A DNA stretch of 59,186 bases from assembly GCA_002350855.1 (NCBI GenBank), contig DEFM01000022.1:5193-64378 (forward strand), given 5' to 3'. Below are positions 38,670 through 47,927 of this stretch, in pieces. Position numbers and translations under genes: made by a program. Under the pieces are notes generated by a model, which saw nothing but the letters and a program-made list of their open reading frames with translations, did no database searches and was not told where the DNA came from. Positions within the stretch are counted from its first letter, which is position 1. The number at the start of each line of letters is the position of its first letter. The stretch is from Prevotellaceae bacterium UBA2852 (lineage in GTDB: Bacteria; Bacteroidota; Bacteroidia; Bacteroidales; Bacteroidaceae).

Positions 38670-40832
38670 TTAATCCTCCAAAAGGATATTCATCATTTCA
38701 CAGGCGGCTTTGGCAACACTGGTACCTGGACCGAAGATTGCAGCCACACCAGCCTGATAGAGGAAGTCGTAGTCCTGTGCAGGGATGACACCACCGGCAA
38801 TTACCATGATGTCTTCACGACCAAGCTTCTTAAGTTCCTCAATGAGCTGAGGAATGAGAGTCTTGTGGCCTGCTGCAAGTGAGCTTGCACCAACACAGTC
38901 AACGTCGTTCTCAACGGCTTCGCGGGCAGCCTCGGCTGGAGTCTGGAACAGAGGTCCCATGTCCACGTCAAATCCACAGTCTGCATAACCTGTTGCAACA
39001 ACTTTTGCACCTCGGTCGTGTCCGTCCTGACCCATCTTGGCAATCATGATACGTGGACGGCGACCATTCTTCTGAGCGAATTGCTCTGTAAGCTGACAAG
39101 CCTCTTCGAAGGCTTTGTCCTTCTTGCTTTCTGCTGAATACACGCCTGAAATAGTTCTGATTACTGCTTTGTAACGTCCTACGATAGCTTCGCAGGCATC
39201 TGAAATTTCTCCAAGGGTACAACGCAGACCTGCTGCCTTGACAGCGAGGTCGAGAAGGTTGTTCTCCGACTTCTTGCCTTCGTTGAACTCACGCACACAT
39301 TCTGTGATGTCGGCAAGAGCCTTCTTGCAAGCTTCCTCGTCACGATTTGCCCTGAGTTCCTTGAGAGCGGCCTCCTGCTGCAGACGAACTGCGGTATTGT
39401 CCACTTCGAGGATATCGATAGGATCTTCGTGTTCGAGACGATACTTGTTGGTACCGACGATTGTCTGAACACCAGAGTCGATACGAGCCTGTGTACGTGC
39501 GGCAGCTTCCTCGATACGCATCTTTGGCAGACCAGTCTCGATTGCCTTTGCCATACCACCAAGTTTCTCGATTTCTTGAATGTGTTCCCAAGCCTTGTGA
39601 ACAAGTTCGTTGGTCAGAGTCTCAACATAGTAAGAACCAGCCCATGGGTCAATCTGCTTGCAGACCTTGGTTTCGTTCTGGATATAAATCTGAGTATTAC
39701 GGGCGATACGAGCCGAGAAGTCGGTTGGAAGTGCGATAGCCTCGTCGAGAGCGTTAGTGTGGAGTGATTGAGTGTGACCCAACACGGCAGCCATTGCCTC
39801 GATACAAGTACGACCTACGTTGTTGAACGGGTCTTGCTCTGTGAGCGACCAACCAGAAGTCTGCGAGTGAGTACGCAATGCCATAGACTTAGGATTCTTG
39901 GCTCCGAACATCTTGGTGATTTTAGCCCAAAGCAAACGACCTGCACGCATCTTGGCAATTTCCATAAAGTGGTTCATACCGATTGCCCAGAAGAATGAGA
40001 GACGTGGAGCAAATGCATCGATGTCGATACCTGCGTTCACACCTGTGCGGAGATAATCCATACCATCGGCGAGGGTGTATGCCAACTCGATGTCGGCTGT
40101 TGCTCCTGCCTCCTGCATGTGGTAACCCGAAATAGAGATAGAGTTAAACTTAGGCATGAACTTCGAAGTGTACTCGAAGATGTCGGCGATAATCTTCATT
40201 GAGAATGCGGGTGGATAGATATATGTGTTACGCACCATGAATTCCTTGAGGATATCGTTCTGGATTGTTCCTGCCATCTCTTCAAGTTTGGCACCCTGCT
40301 CAAGACCTGCGTTGATGTAGAAAGCGAGTACAGGAAGCACACCGCCGTTCATTGTCATTGATACAGACATCTTGTTGAGAGGAATACCGTTGAAGAGCAC
40401 CTTCATGTTCTCCAGTGAACAGATACTTACACCAGCCTTACCAACGTCGCCAACCACACGGGCATTGTCGGGGTCGTAACCACGGTGGGTAGGTAGGTCG
40501 AACGCTACCGAAAGACCCTTCTGACCAGAAGCCAGGTTACGGCGGTAGAATGCGTTAGATTCTTCAGCTGTAGAGAAACCTGCATACTGACGGATGGTCC
40601 ACGGACGGAACGGATACATCATTGAATAAGGACCGCGAAGATAAGGAGGAATACCGGCTGTGAAGTCGAGGTGTTCCATGCCTTCGAGGTCTTCTTTAGT
40701 ATAGACTGGCTGAATATCAATCTGTTCTGGCGTACGCCAGTCGGCAGTAATACCGTTTTCTTTCTGCCACTTGGCACCGTCTTCCGACTTGATGCCTGCA
40801 TAGATATCTATATCTTTAAATTGTTTACGCAT
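38670..40832 (-). CDS. mutB: Methylmalonyl-CoA mutase large (alpha) subunit
   Basis: B12-dependent isomerase of succinyl-CoA and (R)-methylmalonyl-CoA in the propionate/succinate pathway. 720 residues. The TIM barrel (about 45-555) contains [20 protein letters not shown] and the [23 protein letters not shown] substrate region. The cobalamin-binding domain (about 590-715) has the base-off motif as [11 protein letters not shown] (DxHxxG), SLAAGHKTL and GGVIPAQDY. It follows mutA by 17 bp, forming a heterodimer with it. Confidence 0.97.
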   Translation of the reverse strand: MRKQFKDIDIYAGIKSEDGAKWQKENGITADWRTPEQIDIQPVYTKEDLEGMEHLDFTAGIPPYLRGPYSMMYPFRPWTIRQYAGFSTAEESNAFYRRNLASGQKGLSVAFDLPTHRGYDPDNARVVGDVGKAGVSICSLENMKVLFNGIPLNKMSVSMTMNGGVLPVLAFYINAGLEQGAKLEEMAGTIQNDILKEFMVRNTYIYPPAFSMKIIADIFEYTSKFMPKFNSISISGYHMQEAGATADIELAYTLADGMDYLRTGVNAGIDIDAFAPRLSFFWAIGMNHFMEIAKMRAGRLLWAKITKMFGAKNPKSMALRTHSQTSGWSLTEQDPFNNVGRTCIEAMAAVLGHTQSLHTNALDEAIALPTDFSARIARNTQIYIQNETKVCKQIDPWAGSYYVETLTNELVHKAWEHIQEIEKLGGMAKAIETGLPKMRIEEAAARTQARIDSGVQTIVGTNKYRLEHEDPIDILEVDNTAVRLQQEAALKELRANRDEEACKKALADITECVREFNEGKKSENNLLDLAVKAAGLRCTLGEISDACEAIVGRYKAVIRTISGVYSAESKKDKAFEEACQLTEQFAQKNGRRPRIMIAKMGQDGHDRGAKVVATGYADCGFDVDMGPLFQTPAEAAREAVENDVDCVGASSLAAGHKTLIPQLIEELKKLGREDIMVIAGGVIPAQDYDFLYQAGVAAIFGPGTSVAKAACEMMNILLED

Positions 40833-40849
40833 AATTCAAGTCCTCCTTT

Positions 40850-42706
40850 TTAGTTGATACCAAGTTTCTGATTATATTCTTTCAATGTCTCAAGCACGTT
40901 GCATTTAACGTGGATATAGTTCTCGATGCCTGAAGCCTTAAGGTCTTCCATGCAAGCAGGAGCACCAGCGACAACGAACATTGCGCGTCCATCGAGATAC
41001 TTGAATGCAGGAATTGCATATTCAGCATACTCGTCGTCGGAAGAACAGATCACTACGATGTCGGCACCAGCCTTGAGAGCAGCGTCAACACCCTCCTCTA
41101 TAGTCTTGAAACCGAGGTTGTCGATAACCTTGTAGCCGGCACAAGCAAGGAAGTTGCAAGAGAACTGTGCACGAGCCTGACGCATAGCCAAGTTACCGAT
41201 AGTGAGCATGAATGCAGTTGGAACCTTAGTCTCCTCTGTGTGGATGCGAAGGTCTTCGAAGTCTGCAGCCAGACGTGTTGTCTCCAGTTTCTTGAACGGA
41301 TGCTCGCAATCATCTTTGTGGCCGCAGCAGCACGCAGCGTCGAGTGCGCGCTTACCTTCACTCTTCTCTGTGAAGTTAGGGAACTGATTAGTACCGAGGA
41401 TGAATTCCTTGCGCTTGGCAGCATCACCATGACGCTTTACATTTGTAGCGTTAATGTCGTCCTGAACAGTACCAGCCTTCAGAGCAGCGAGGAAACCACC
41501 CTCCTCTTCTACCTTGAGGAAGATCTTCCAACCTTCTGCAGCAAGAGCGTTGGTGAGGTGCTCGATGAAGTAAGAACCAGCTGATGGGTCAACAATGCGG
41601 TCGAAATGGCTCTCCTCCTTAATCAGCAACTGCTGGTTGCGCGCTATACGCTCAGAGAAATCTGTTGGTTTCTCGTAAGTAACGTCGAACGGAGTTACCA
41701 CCAATGAGTGAACACCACCAAGAGCAGCACTCATTGCCTCTGTCTGTGAACGCAGAAGGTTGACATAAGAGTCGAATACAGTCTGGTTGTAAATAGAAGT
41801 AGATGCGTTGATTACCATCTTGCAGACACATTCACACTTAGGCTCATACTGCTTGACAATCTGTGCCCAGAGCAGACGAGCAGCACGGAATTTTGCAATC
41901 TCCATGAAGTAGTTCTCGCTTACACCCATGTAGAACTTGATGCTCTTGGCAGCTGTGTCAACATCCACGCCAGCGTCAACCATTTGCTGCAGATATTCGT
42001 TTCCCCATGCGAGAGCATAACCGAGTTCCTGAACAATGTAGGCACCAGCGTTGTTCAATGTGTCACTGTGAACCATAACGCAGCGCAGGTTAGGATAATC
42101 CTTCAGCTTCTCAACGAGCTGAGGAAGAACTGCCAGCAGGTCTGTAGTATCCTTACCCTTAACGAGCATAGCATCCAGTGGGTCGAAGCCGATGCCACCG
42201 ACAATCTTCTCCTTGTCGTAGCCCTGCTTCTCATAGTAAGCTACAAGGATGTCTGTCAGTTCCATCACGTGCTTTGGACAAGTGCGGAAGCTGACTTCAA
42301 CAATGTCGCAGCGGATATCCTTGAGCAAAACCTCAATAAGCGCAGCGCTCACATCCTTGCCCTTGATGCGGAAGCCAAGAGAATCGACGCCCTTGTTCAG
42401 GATATCGAGAGCCTTGGCATTAGCATCCTTGGCATCTTCCACTACGATGTTCTGACGAACATACCACTTGTTGTTGTCTTTGTTATTGCCGCGAACGAAT
42501 GGGAATTCACCAGGCAGTGCATCTGGAGTCTTCAGACCCTCAAGGTCTTCGCGACGATAGAATGGCTGTACGTTAAAGCCTTCGTTGGTTCTCCACACCA
42601 ACTTTTTCTGGAAGTCCGCACCCTTCAGGTCCACCTCGATCTTGTCGAGCCATTCCTGCGTAGTTGGGGCTTGGAACTCCGTGAAGAGTTTTTCTCTGTT
42701 TACCAT
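40850..42706 (-). CDS. mutA: Methylmalonyl-CoA mutase small (beta) subunit
   Basis: 618 residues from MVNREKLFTEF; the longer frame starts inside the promoter region. It is a structural partner of MutB: mutase-like barrel (about 20-440) with YRREDLEGLKTPDALPGEF, IDPSAGSY-like VDPSAGSYFIE and a degenerate cobalamin domain (about 490-610) that lacks DxHxxG. A Cys/His cluster, ACCCGHKDDCEHP, lies between the two domains (near 458-470), looking like an added metal site or loop. Its promoter box is at 42743-42750. Confidence 0.95.
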   Translation of the reverse strand: MVNREKLFTEFQAPTTQEWLDKIEVDLKGADFQKKLVWRTNEGFNVQPFYRREDLEGLKTPDALPGEFPFVRGNNKDNNKWYVRQNIVVEDAKDANAKALDILNKGVDSLGFRIKGKDVSAALIEVLLKDIRCDIVEVSFRTCPKHVMELTDILVAYYEKQGYDKEKIVGGIGFDPLDAMLVKGKDTTDLLAVLPQLVEKLKDYPNLRCVMVHSDTLNNAGAYIVQELGYALAWGNEYLQQMVDAGVDVDTAAKSIKFYMGVSENYFMEIAKFRAARLLWAQIVKQYEPKCECVCKMVINASTSIYNQTVFDSYVNLLRSQTEAMSAALGGVHSLVVTPFDVTYEKPTDFSERIARNQQLLIKEESHFDRIVDPSAGSYFIEHLTNALAAEGWKIFLKVEEEGGFLAALKAGTVQDDINATNVKRHGDAAKRKEFILGTNQFPNFTEKSEGKRALDAACCCGHKDDCEHPFKKLETTRLAADFEDLRIHTEETKVPTAFMLTIGNLAMRQARAQFSCNFLACAGYKVIDNLGFKTIEEGVDAALKAGADIVVICSSDDEYAEYAIPAFKYLDGRAMFVVAGAPACMEDLKASGIENYIHVKCNVLETLKEYNQKLGIN

Positions 42707-42742
42707 TACTAAAAAAAATATGTAGTTAAAAAAGTAAGTATG

Positions 42743-42750
42743 CAAAGTTA
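42743..42750 (-). promoter_or_regulatory. -7 element of mutA-mutB
   Basis: TAACTTTG on the minus strand, 36 bp upstream of the mutA ATG. No cobalamin riboswitch is visible between them. Confidence 0.55.
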
Positions 42751-42854
42751 GGAAACTCCACCGACATTAACGAATAATTTCTGCATAAAATGATACATTA
42801 TGCTCATTTTTGCAAAAAAACAGTGTTCTTACAAATAAAAAAGAGGTATCTTTA

Positions 42855-43841
42855 TTATCTCAGGTCTAACGGCCTTCTTTTCAAACACATCATGGCATAG
42901 ACGGCAAGGATCGGAATCAGGGCTGTGTGGACAGTATGGACTACGAGTACAAATGTCTCGGCACCTGTGGTCTCAACGCCATATAGCACCAGAATGGTCT
43001 TCACGGCAAAGTGCCAAGGTCCCATGCCGTTGGGAGTAGGAACTATCACTGCGATGCTGCACACGATAAACGCCACCAGGCCTATGTCCAGTCCCAATTC
43101 CTGTGTAGATTGAAAGCAATAGAACGCAATATAAAAATGAAGAAAATAGCACAACCATATTCCTATGGTATATGCTGCGAAGAGGGTCTTATTGCGCACG
43201 TCCCTAAGTGAGAAAATTCCAGTTCGTATTTCCGAGAAGAATTTTCTGATGTTCGGGGAAAACTTGAACCTCTTCAGCAGAATGAAAAGAAAAACAACCG
43301 TCACTATCAGGCAAAGGATTGTAACGAACCAGCCCATAGGTGTGAAACTCTGCAATGTGGTACCGATGCCGACGCCTGTCTCTTCAAAAAACTTGTAGAA
43401 TATGCCAAGTTGCGAGAGTATCACCACCACCACTATGGTCAGCAGCAACAACGCATCTATGATTCTCTCCGTAATTACGGTTCCAATGGATTTGGAGAAC
43501 GACGTGCCATCGTAGCGGTTGAGAATGCCGCAGCGGGTCACTTCCCCTATTCGAGGCACGACTAGACTTGCGGCATAGGAGATGAAAACAGCATGAATGC
43601 AAGTACTGCGTCGCGGATTCTCGCCCAATGGCTCAAGTGTCTGCCTCCAACGCAGCCCTCTCAGCACTGGTGCCAGCACTCCGAAAACCAACGAAAGCAG
43701 CATCCAGCCCCATGCCGTGTCGTAGCGAAGGGTATGGAGGAGCTGACGGAAATCGAATTCGCGATACATCCACCACATAATGGCAAGTCCTAAGAGGAGC
43801 GGAAGTGCCACATTGAGTACTTGTTTTACTGTTGTTTTCAA
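42855..43841 (-). CDS. YbhN/UPF0104 family (lysylphosphatidylglycerol synthetase-like) membrane protein
   Basis: 328 residues with about eight membrane helices. Family landmarks: LRGLRWRQTLEPLG, FISYAASLVVPRIGEVTRCGIL split at about 83-104, ERIIDALLLLTIVVVVIL, and GMGPWHFAVKTIL in the last third. It belongs with the flippase-like membrane domain of MprF; the true role is not known. No ATG is available before the first helix; the TTG at 43841 (LKTTVKQVLN) gives the expected N-terminus. An earlier TTG at 43916 is part of the promoter box. Confidence 0.85.
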   Translation of the reverse strand: MKTTVKQVLNVALPLLLGLAIMWWMYREFDFRQLLHTLRYDTAWGWMLLSLVFGVLAPVLRGLRWRQTLEPLGENPRRSTCIHAVFISYAASLVVPRIGEVTRCGILNRYDGTSFSKSIGTVITERIIDALLLLTIVVVVILSQLGIFYKFFEETGVGIGTTLQSFTPMGWFVTILCLIVTVVFLFILLKRFKFSPNIRKFFSEIRTGIFSLRDVRNKTLFAAYTIGIWLCYFLHFYIAFYCFQSTQELGLDIGLVAFIVCSIAVIVPTPNGMGPWHFAVKTILVLYGVETTGAETFVLVVHTVHTALIPILAVYAMMCLKRRPLDLR

Positions 43842-43883
43842 AAAATAAGTAATTACAAACGATAAATTATAATTAAAATATTG

Positions 43884-43921
43884 TAATTTTGCAGTGCCAA
43901 GGCTAATGCCGTGCAAAGTTA
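43884..43921. promoter_or_regulatory. Overlapping divergent promoters for ksgA and the YbhN-like gene
   Basis: TAATTTTG on the plus strand at 43884-43891 and TAACTTTG on the minus strand at 43914-43921. Their transcripts would run across each other's promoter for about 30 bp, which could couple expression. Confidence 0.5.
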
Positions 43922-43938
43922 GTTATTAAAATTGACAA

Positions 43939-44718
43939 ATGAAGACAGTTCGTCCAAAGAAATTTCTGGGTCAGCACTTTCTGACTGACTTGAATATCGC
44001 CAGCGACATTGCCGACACAGTGGATGCCGCACCATCCTTGCCTATACTTGAAGTAGGTCCGGGAATGGGAGTTATGACTCAGTTTCTGCTCAAAAAGCCG
44101 CGTGAGCTGAAGGTGGTGGAAATCGACCGTGAGTCTGTTCCCTATCTCCACGAGCATTTTCCACAACTGAGCGACAACATTATCAGGGCTGACTTCCTGG
44201 AGCTGGATTTAAGCAAGGTGTTCAATGGGCAGCAGTTCGTGCTGACTGGCAATTATCCCTACAACATATCCAGTCAGATTTTCTTCAAAATGCTTGAATA
44301 CAAAGACTACATACCTTGTTGCACAGGTATGATCCAGAAAGAGGTTGCGGAACGTCTGGCAGCAAAGCCAGGTAGCAAGGCCTACGGGGTACTGACCATT
44401 CTGATTGGTGCATGGTACAACATCGAATATCTTTTCACTGTTGACGAGACAGTATTCAATCCGCCACCTAAGGTGAAGAGTGCGGTAATACGTCTGACAA
44501 GGAACTCACGCACTTCTCTTGGATGTGACCCAAAACAATTCCAACGCATAGTGAAAACTGTGTTCACCATGCGTCGGAAAATGATTCGCAACGGTATGCA
44601 TCAAATTGTAGGAAAAGACTCTCCAATGCTTTCCGACCCTTTCTTCAACAAACGTCCTGAACAGCTTAGTATTGAAGACTATATTGAACTGACAAACAAA
44701 GTAAAGGGTGAAGAATAG
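43939..44718 (+). CDS. ksgA: 16S rRNA dimethyladenosine transferase
   Basis: Dimethylates two adjacent adenines in the 3' hairpin of 16S rRNA (RsmA/KsgA). 259 residues. N-terminal KTVRPKKFLGQHFLTD, SAM-binding LEVGPGMGVMTQFLL, acidic VVEIDRESVPYL, the catalytic NYPYNISSQIFF (N-x-P-Y) and a C-terminal basic domain with KTVFTMRRKMIRNGM. Standard length. The gene ends at a C/G-rich palindrome facing lemA. Confidence 0.96.
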   Translation: MKTVRPKKFLGQHFLTDLNIASDIADTVDAAPSLPILEVGPGMGVMTQFLLKKPRELKVVEIDRESVPYLHEHFPQLSDNIIRADFLELDLSKVFNGQQFVLTGNYPYNISSQIFFKMLEYKDYIPCCTGMIQKEVAERLAAKPGSKAYGVLTILIGAWYNIEYLFTVDETVFNPPPKVKSAVIRLTRNSRTSLGCDPKQFQRIVKTVFTMRRKMIRNGMHQIVGKDSPMLSDPFFNKRPEQLSIEDYIELTNKVKGEE

Positions 44719-44734
44719 CCATCCGAATAGAGTC

Positions 44735-44750
44735 CCTCCCCATGGGGAGG
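44735..44750. repeat. Perfect C/G-rich palindrome between ksgA and lemA
   Basis: CCTCCCCATGGGGAGG, a perfect 16-bp palindrome inside a CCCTCC.../GGAGGGG block. Similar blocks lie at 38555-38590, 48898-48923 and 59094-59107. Confidence 0.6.
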
Positions 44751-44764
44751 TAAGGAGGGGTCTG

Positions 44765-45382
44765 CTATTTATCAAATGCGCCTTTAAGATCCGGGGCTTT
44801 CTCTGCACCTTCTGCTGCCTGGAAAGGAACCTTCTTCTCAAAGCCACAGATGTTGGCAATGATGTTTGAAGGGAAACGGCGTACAGAGACATTGTACTTC
44901 TGCACAGCTTCGTTGTATTCCTTACGTGATTCCTTGATGCGGTTTTCTGTTCTTTCGAGCTGCACCTGAAGATCCTTGAAGTTTTCGTTTGCCTTAAGGT
45001 CGGGATAAGCTTCTGTTATGGCGAGAAGTTTGCCAAGTGCTGTAGACAACTCTCCCTGAGCTTTCTGGAATTCCTCCAACTTAGTCATATTCTCCTCTGT
45101 CACATCTTCGATGTTAACCTGAAGAGAAGTCGCTTTTGCACGTGCTTCAACGACTTCCTTGAAGGTGTTGGATTCGTGCTCTGCGTAACCCTTAACGACT
45201 TCGACAAGGTTAGGGATAAGATCTGCACGACGCTGATAGTCTGTTTCTACGTTTGCCCAAGCCTTGGTAACTGTTTCGTCTTTGTTTACCAGACCATTGT
45301 ATGAGGCAATGCCCCAAATCACAAGAATGGCGACAACTGCTATGAGGCCATACTTTTTGTTCATAAATTTTGAAGTGTCCAT
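44765..45382 (-). CDS. LemA family protein
   Basis: 205 residues. One N-terminal membrane helix (about 10-28), then a long helical bundle with VTKAWANVETDYQRRADLIPNLVEVVKGYAEHE split at about 38-70 and RFPSNIIANICGF, the LemA hallmarks. LemA proteins are membrane-anchored with a periplasmic helical domain; the role is unclear. It is paired with the TPM-domain gene just upstream, a common arrangement. A -7 box TAATTTTG lies at 45421-45428. Confidence 0.94.
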   Translation of the reverse strand: MDTSKFMNKKYGLIAVVAILVIWGIASYNGLVNKDETVTKAWANVETDYQRRADLIPNLVEVVKGYAEHESNTFKEVVEARAKATSLQVNIEDVTEENMTKLEEFQKAQGELSTALGKLLAITEAYPDLKANENFKDLQVQLERTENRIKESRKEYNEAVQKYNVSVRRFPSNIIANICGFEKKVPFQAAEGAEKAPDLKGAFDK

Positions 45383-45420
45383 AAGTATAGAAAATTAAAA
45401 AATAGAATTATGTCGTTACG

Positions 45421-45428
45421 CAAAATTA
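45421..45428 (-). promoter_or_regulatory. -7 element of lemA
   Basis: TAATTTTG on the minus strand, 38 bp before the lemA ATG and just after the TPM gene stop. Confidence 0.45.
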
Positions 45429-45432
45429 TTTT

Positions 45433-46341
45433 TTAGAACCTACCTCCTGAGCCGCCGCCACCGAAGTGTCCTCCGCCAAGGCTGCCGAAGCCACCACCAC
45501 CGAAGCCGCCGCTGGAACGTCCCATACCTAAGCCGGCTCCACCAATAAACATGCCTGTTCGGCGGCCACTAGAGCCGTTGTTGCGCAGGTCGATGTCCTG
45601 ATTACGGGTAAGCTCATGGCCGCAGTTGGTGCATCGAAGAGTATAGGTGTAGCGAGTGATGCCAGAAGGGAGCTTCTGTGTTTCTGTACGAATTTTCTTC
45701 AGTTTATGTTTGCCGCAACGAGGACATTTCTTTGCCTTGCGAGCACTACGCCACGCTGAGCCAAACAGGAATCCCACAAGTCCCAGGAACACCCACACTA
45801 AGCCACTATCGTCCTCATCGTCGCTATGGTAGAGCTCCATAATTTCGGGATCCTCTTCAAGATAGCCCTTAATGGCTCTGACAGTTGCCACCATTGCTCC
45901 GTCCCAATCCGATTTCTTTAGAAGAGGAACCATGGTGTGCTCCTGTATGCGGTGGCAGATGATGTCGGGCAGGAATTTCTCCATGCCGTCGCCTGTAATC
46001 ATTTCATAGGAACGGTCATCGGTAGCAAGCACCAACACGATTCCGAGGTTTTTCTCCCCTCCTACTCCGAACCTGCGTCCTAAACCCATGGCAAACTCAT
46101 AAGGATCGTCACCCTTAATGTTATTAACAACGACCACGATGCATTGCACTTCATGGCTGTCAAGCGAGAGCAGCATGCTGTTGATGGAATCCACAGCAGC
46201 CTGGCTCAACAATCCATCGGGGTTAGCCACACGTGTTGTGCGGTCGAACACATTTGGGAGCGACTCGGGTGTATAGGGTTCTGCACATATCGTAAGACAT
46301 GTGAAGAGGGAGAATAATATGTAAAACAGAATTTGTTTCAT
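45433..46341 (-). CDS. TPM-domain (YgcG-like) membrane protein
   Basis: 302 residues. Signal peptide 1-20 (ending CAE); TPM domain about 30-165 with RVANPDGLLSQAAVDSINSML and a RFGVGGEKNLGIVLVLATDDR stretch split at about 90-110. Then a membrane helix (about 180-193), a cytoplasmic zinc ribbon with CPRCGKHKL and CTNCGHEL (about 200-238) and a Gly/Ser/Phe-rich tail ending GGGSGGRF. It resembles proteins paired with LemA and linked to membrane or photosystem upkeep in other lineages; the function here is unknown. Confidence 0.93.
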   Translation of the reverse strand: MKQILFYILFSLFTCLTICAEPYTPESLPNVFDRTTRVANPDGLLSQAAVDSINSMLLSLDSHEVQCIVVVVNNIKGDDPYEFAMGLGRRFGVGGEKNLGIVLVLATDDRSYEMITGDGMEKFLPDIICHRIQEHTMVPLLKKSDWDGAMVATVRAIKGYLEEDPEIMELYHSDDEDDSGLVWVFLGLVGFLFGSAWRSARKAKKCPRCGKHKLKKIRTETQKLPSGITRYTYTLRCTNCGHELTRNQDIDLRNNGSSGRRTGMFIGGAGLGMGRSSGGFGGGGFGSLGGGHFGGGGSGGRF

Positions 46342-46382
46342 CTGTCTTCAGTTCTTAAGTTTTTTTGCTCTTAAGTTCTCTA

Positions 46383-47126
46383 TTAGCTATTCCAGATTTC
46401 CCAGGAAGCCATTGCCTGCAGGAGTAACATCTCGAGGCCGTTCTTCACCACTGCACCATGTTTTGCTCCATTGCGCATGAAAAGCGTCTGTTCCGGATTA
46501 TACACAAGGTCAAATAGCAGATTACGTTCACTCATTCCTTCATAAGGAAGTGGCGGACAATCTGCTATGTTGGGGAACATTCCCACAGGAGTGCAGTTGA
46601 TGATTACCGGATATTCTTCCAAATCGGGTGCTGTGATTTGATTATAGGTCACAGTTCCCGGACGCTGATAGCGCGACACACAAACCGCTTCCATTTTCAG
46701 GCGTTTGGTGAGCGCATAGCACACAGCCTTTGAAGCGCCACCAGTACCTAGCACCAGCGCTTTCTTGTGGTGCGGGAGCAACAGTGGCTCGATGGATTCG
46801 GTAAAGCCTATTACATCGGAATTGTATCCATACAAAAGGGTATCACCGCCCTTGTGAACGACCTTGACAACATTCACAGCACCTATTTCACGTGCCTCCT
46901 TGCTTATCTCATCAAGGAACGGGAATATTTTCTGCTTATAAGGAATGGTAACATTGAATCCCTTCAGTTCCGGATTTGCCGCAAGAACATTTGGCAGTTC
47001 ATCAATGCTCGAAATGTCGAAATTGAGATACTGTGCCTTTATTCCTTCATTCTCAAACTTGTCGCTGAAGAAATTCCTTGAGAAGGAATGGCCAAGAGGA
47101 TGGCCTATTAACCCGTACTTTTCCAT
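46383..47126 (-). CDS. aroE: Shikimate dehydrogenase
   Basis: NADPH-dependent reduction of 3-dehydroshikimate to shikimate. 247 residues from MEKYGLIGHPLGHSFS; the 17 upstream codons run into the gap after the methyltransferase gene. Substrate-site motifs: GHPLGHSFSRNFF, GFNVTIPYKQKI (catalytic Lys) and EIGAVNVV. The Rossmann nucleotide site is VLGTGGASKAVCYAL. NCTPVGMFPN and the late KNGLEMLLLQAM complete the pattern. Slightly short for the family, as usual in Bacteroidota. Confidence 0.95.
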   Translation of the reverse strand: MEKYGLIGHPLGHSFSRNFFSDKFENEGIKAQYLNFDISSIDELPNVLAANPELKGFNVTIPYKQKIFPFLDEISKEAREIGAVNVVKVVHKGGDTLLYGYNSDVIGFTESIEPLLLPHHKKALVLGTGGASKAVCYALTKRLKMEAVCVSRYQRPGTVTYNQITAPDLEEYPVIINCTPVGMFPNIADCPPLPYEGMSERNLLFDLVYNPEQTLFMRNGAKHGAVVKNGLEMLLLQAMASWEIWNS

Positions 47127-47146
47127 ATGCAAGAGAGATAAGTGAG

Positions 47147-47887
47147 TTATTTTTTGATTGCTGTATATCGCATACACATTCCGAACGCCAGACGTTTGTA
47201 TTCAACGTCAGCCCACCCTGCCTTGCGGAAGATGTCAGCCATAGTCTCGCCTTGAGGAATGGCGTCCATTGTTGATGGCAGATATGTATAGGCACTATTG
47301 TCGTGAGATATGCAACGTCCTACGACGGGCATAACAACTTTTTTGTAGATCCAGAACAGTTGCTTCATCGGAAACGACGAGGGAGCACACAGGTCTATCG
47401 CTACAATATGCCCACCCTGAGTAGTGACGCGGAGCATCTCCTTAAGACAGTCGTCAAGATTGGCAAAATTCCTCAAGCCAAACGAAGAGATGACTGCATC
47501 GAACTGATTGTCGGCAAAGGACATTTTTGAGCAGTCCTCATGACGGAATTCTATAATATCCTTCAAACCTGCTTTTATCACCTTTTGCATTCCAATCTCC
47601 ATCATTCCGTCAGAGATGTCCACCCCTACTATGTGCTTAGGACAGAGATTTTTGGCTGCCAGGATGGCAAAATCACCTGTTCCCGTCGCTATGTCAAGAA
47701 TCTGCTGAGGTTGTGCTATCCGCTTCAGATGCTTGATCGAACTTCTGCGCCAAATACGATCGACGCCAAGGGAAAGGGTATGGTTGAGTTTATCATAGGA
47801 ATGGGCGATGTTGTTGAACATTCTCTCTACCTGTGAACGCTTCCCCTCTTTATCGCCATAGGGCTTTATAGTTTCCTGAGCGTACAA
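47147..47887 (-). CDS. ubiE: Demethylmenaquinone methyltransferase
   Basis: SAM-dependent C-methylation giving menaquinone (UbiE/MenG). 246 residues. Motifs: VERMFNNIAHSYDKLNHTLSLG split at about 21-42 with DRIWRR, the SAM site LDIATGTGDFAILAA, GVDISDGMM, DAVISSFGLRNF and the C-terminal WADVEYKRLAFGMCMRYTA. In an anaerobe it serves anaerobic respiration with fumarate. It precedes aroE by 20 bp within a long minus-strand series. Confidence 0.95.
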   Translation of the reverse strand: MYAQETIKPYGDKEGKRSQVERMFNNIAHSYDKLNHTLSLGVDRIWRRSSIKHLKRIAQPQQILDIATGTGDFAILAAKNLCPKHIVGVDISDGMMEIGMQKVIKAGLKDIIEFRHEDCSKMSFADNQFDAVISSFGLRNFANLDDCLKEMLRVTTQGGHIVAIDLCAPSSFPMKQLFWIYKKVVMPVVGRCISHDNSAYTYLPSTMDAIPQGETMADIFRKAGWADVEYKRLAFGMCMRYTAIKK

Positions 47888-47927
47888 TGCAAGAAATTAT
47901 AAGTACAAAGAACAAAAGTACAATGTA

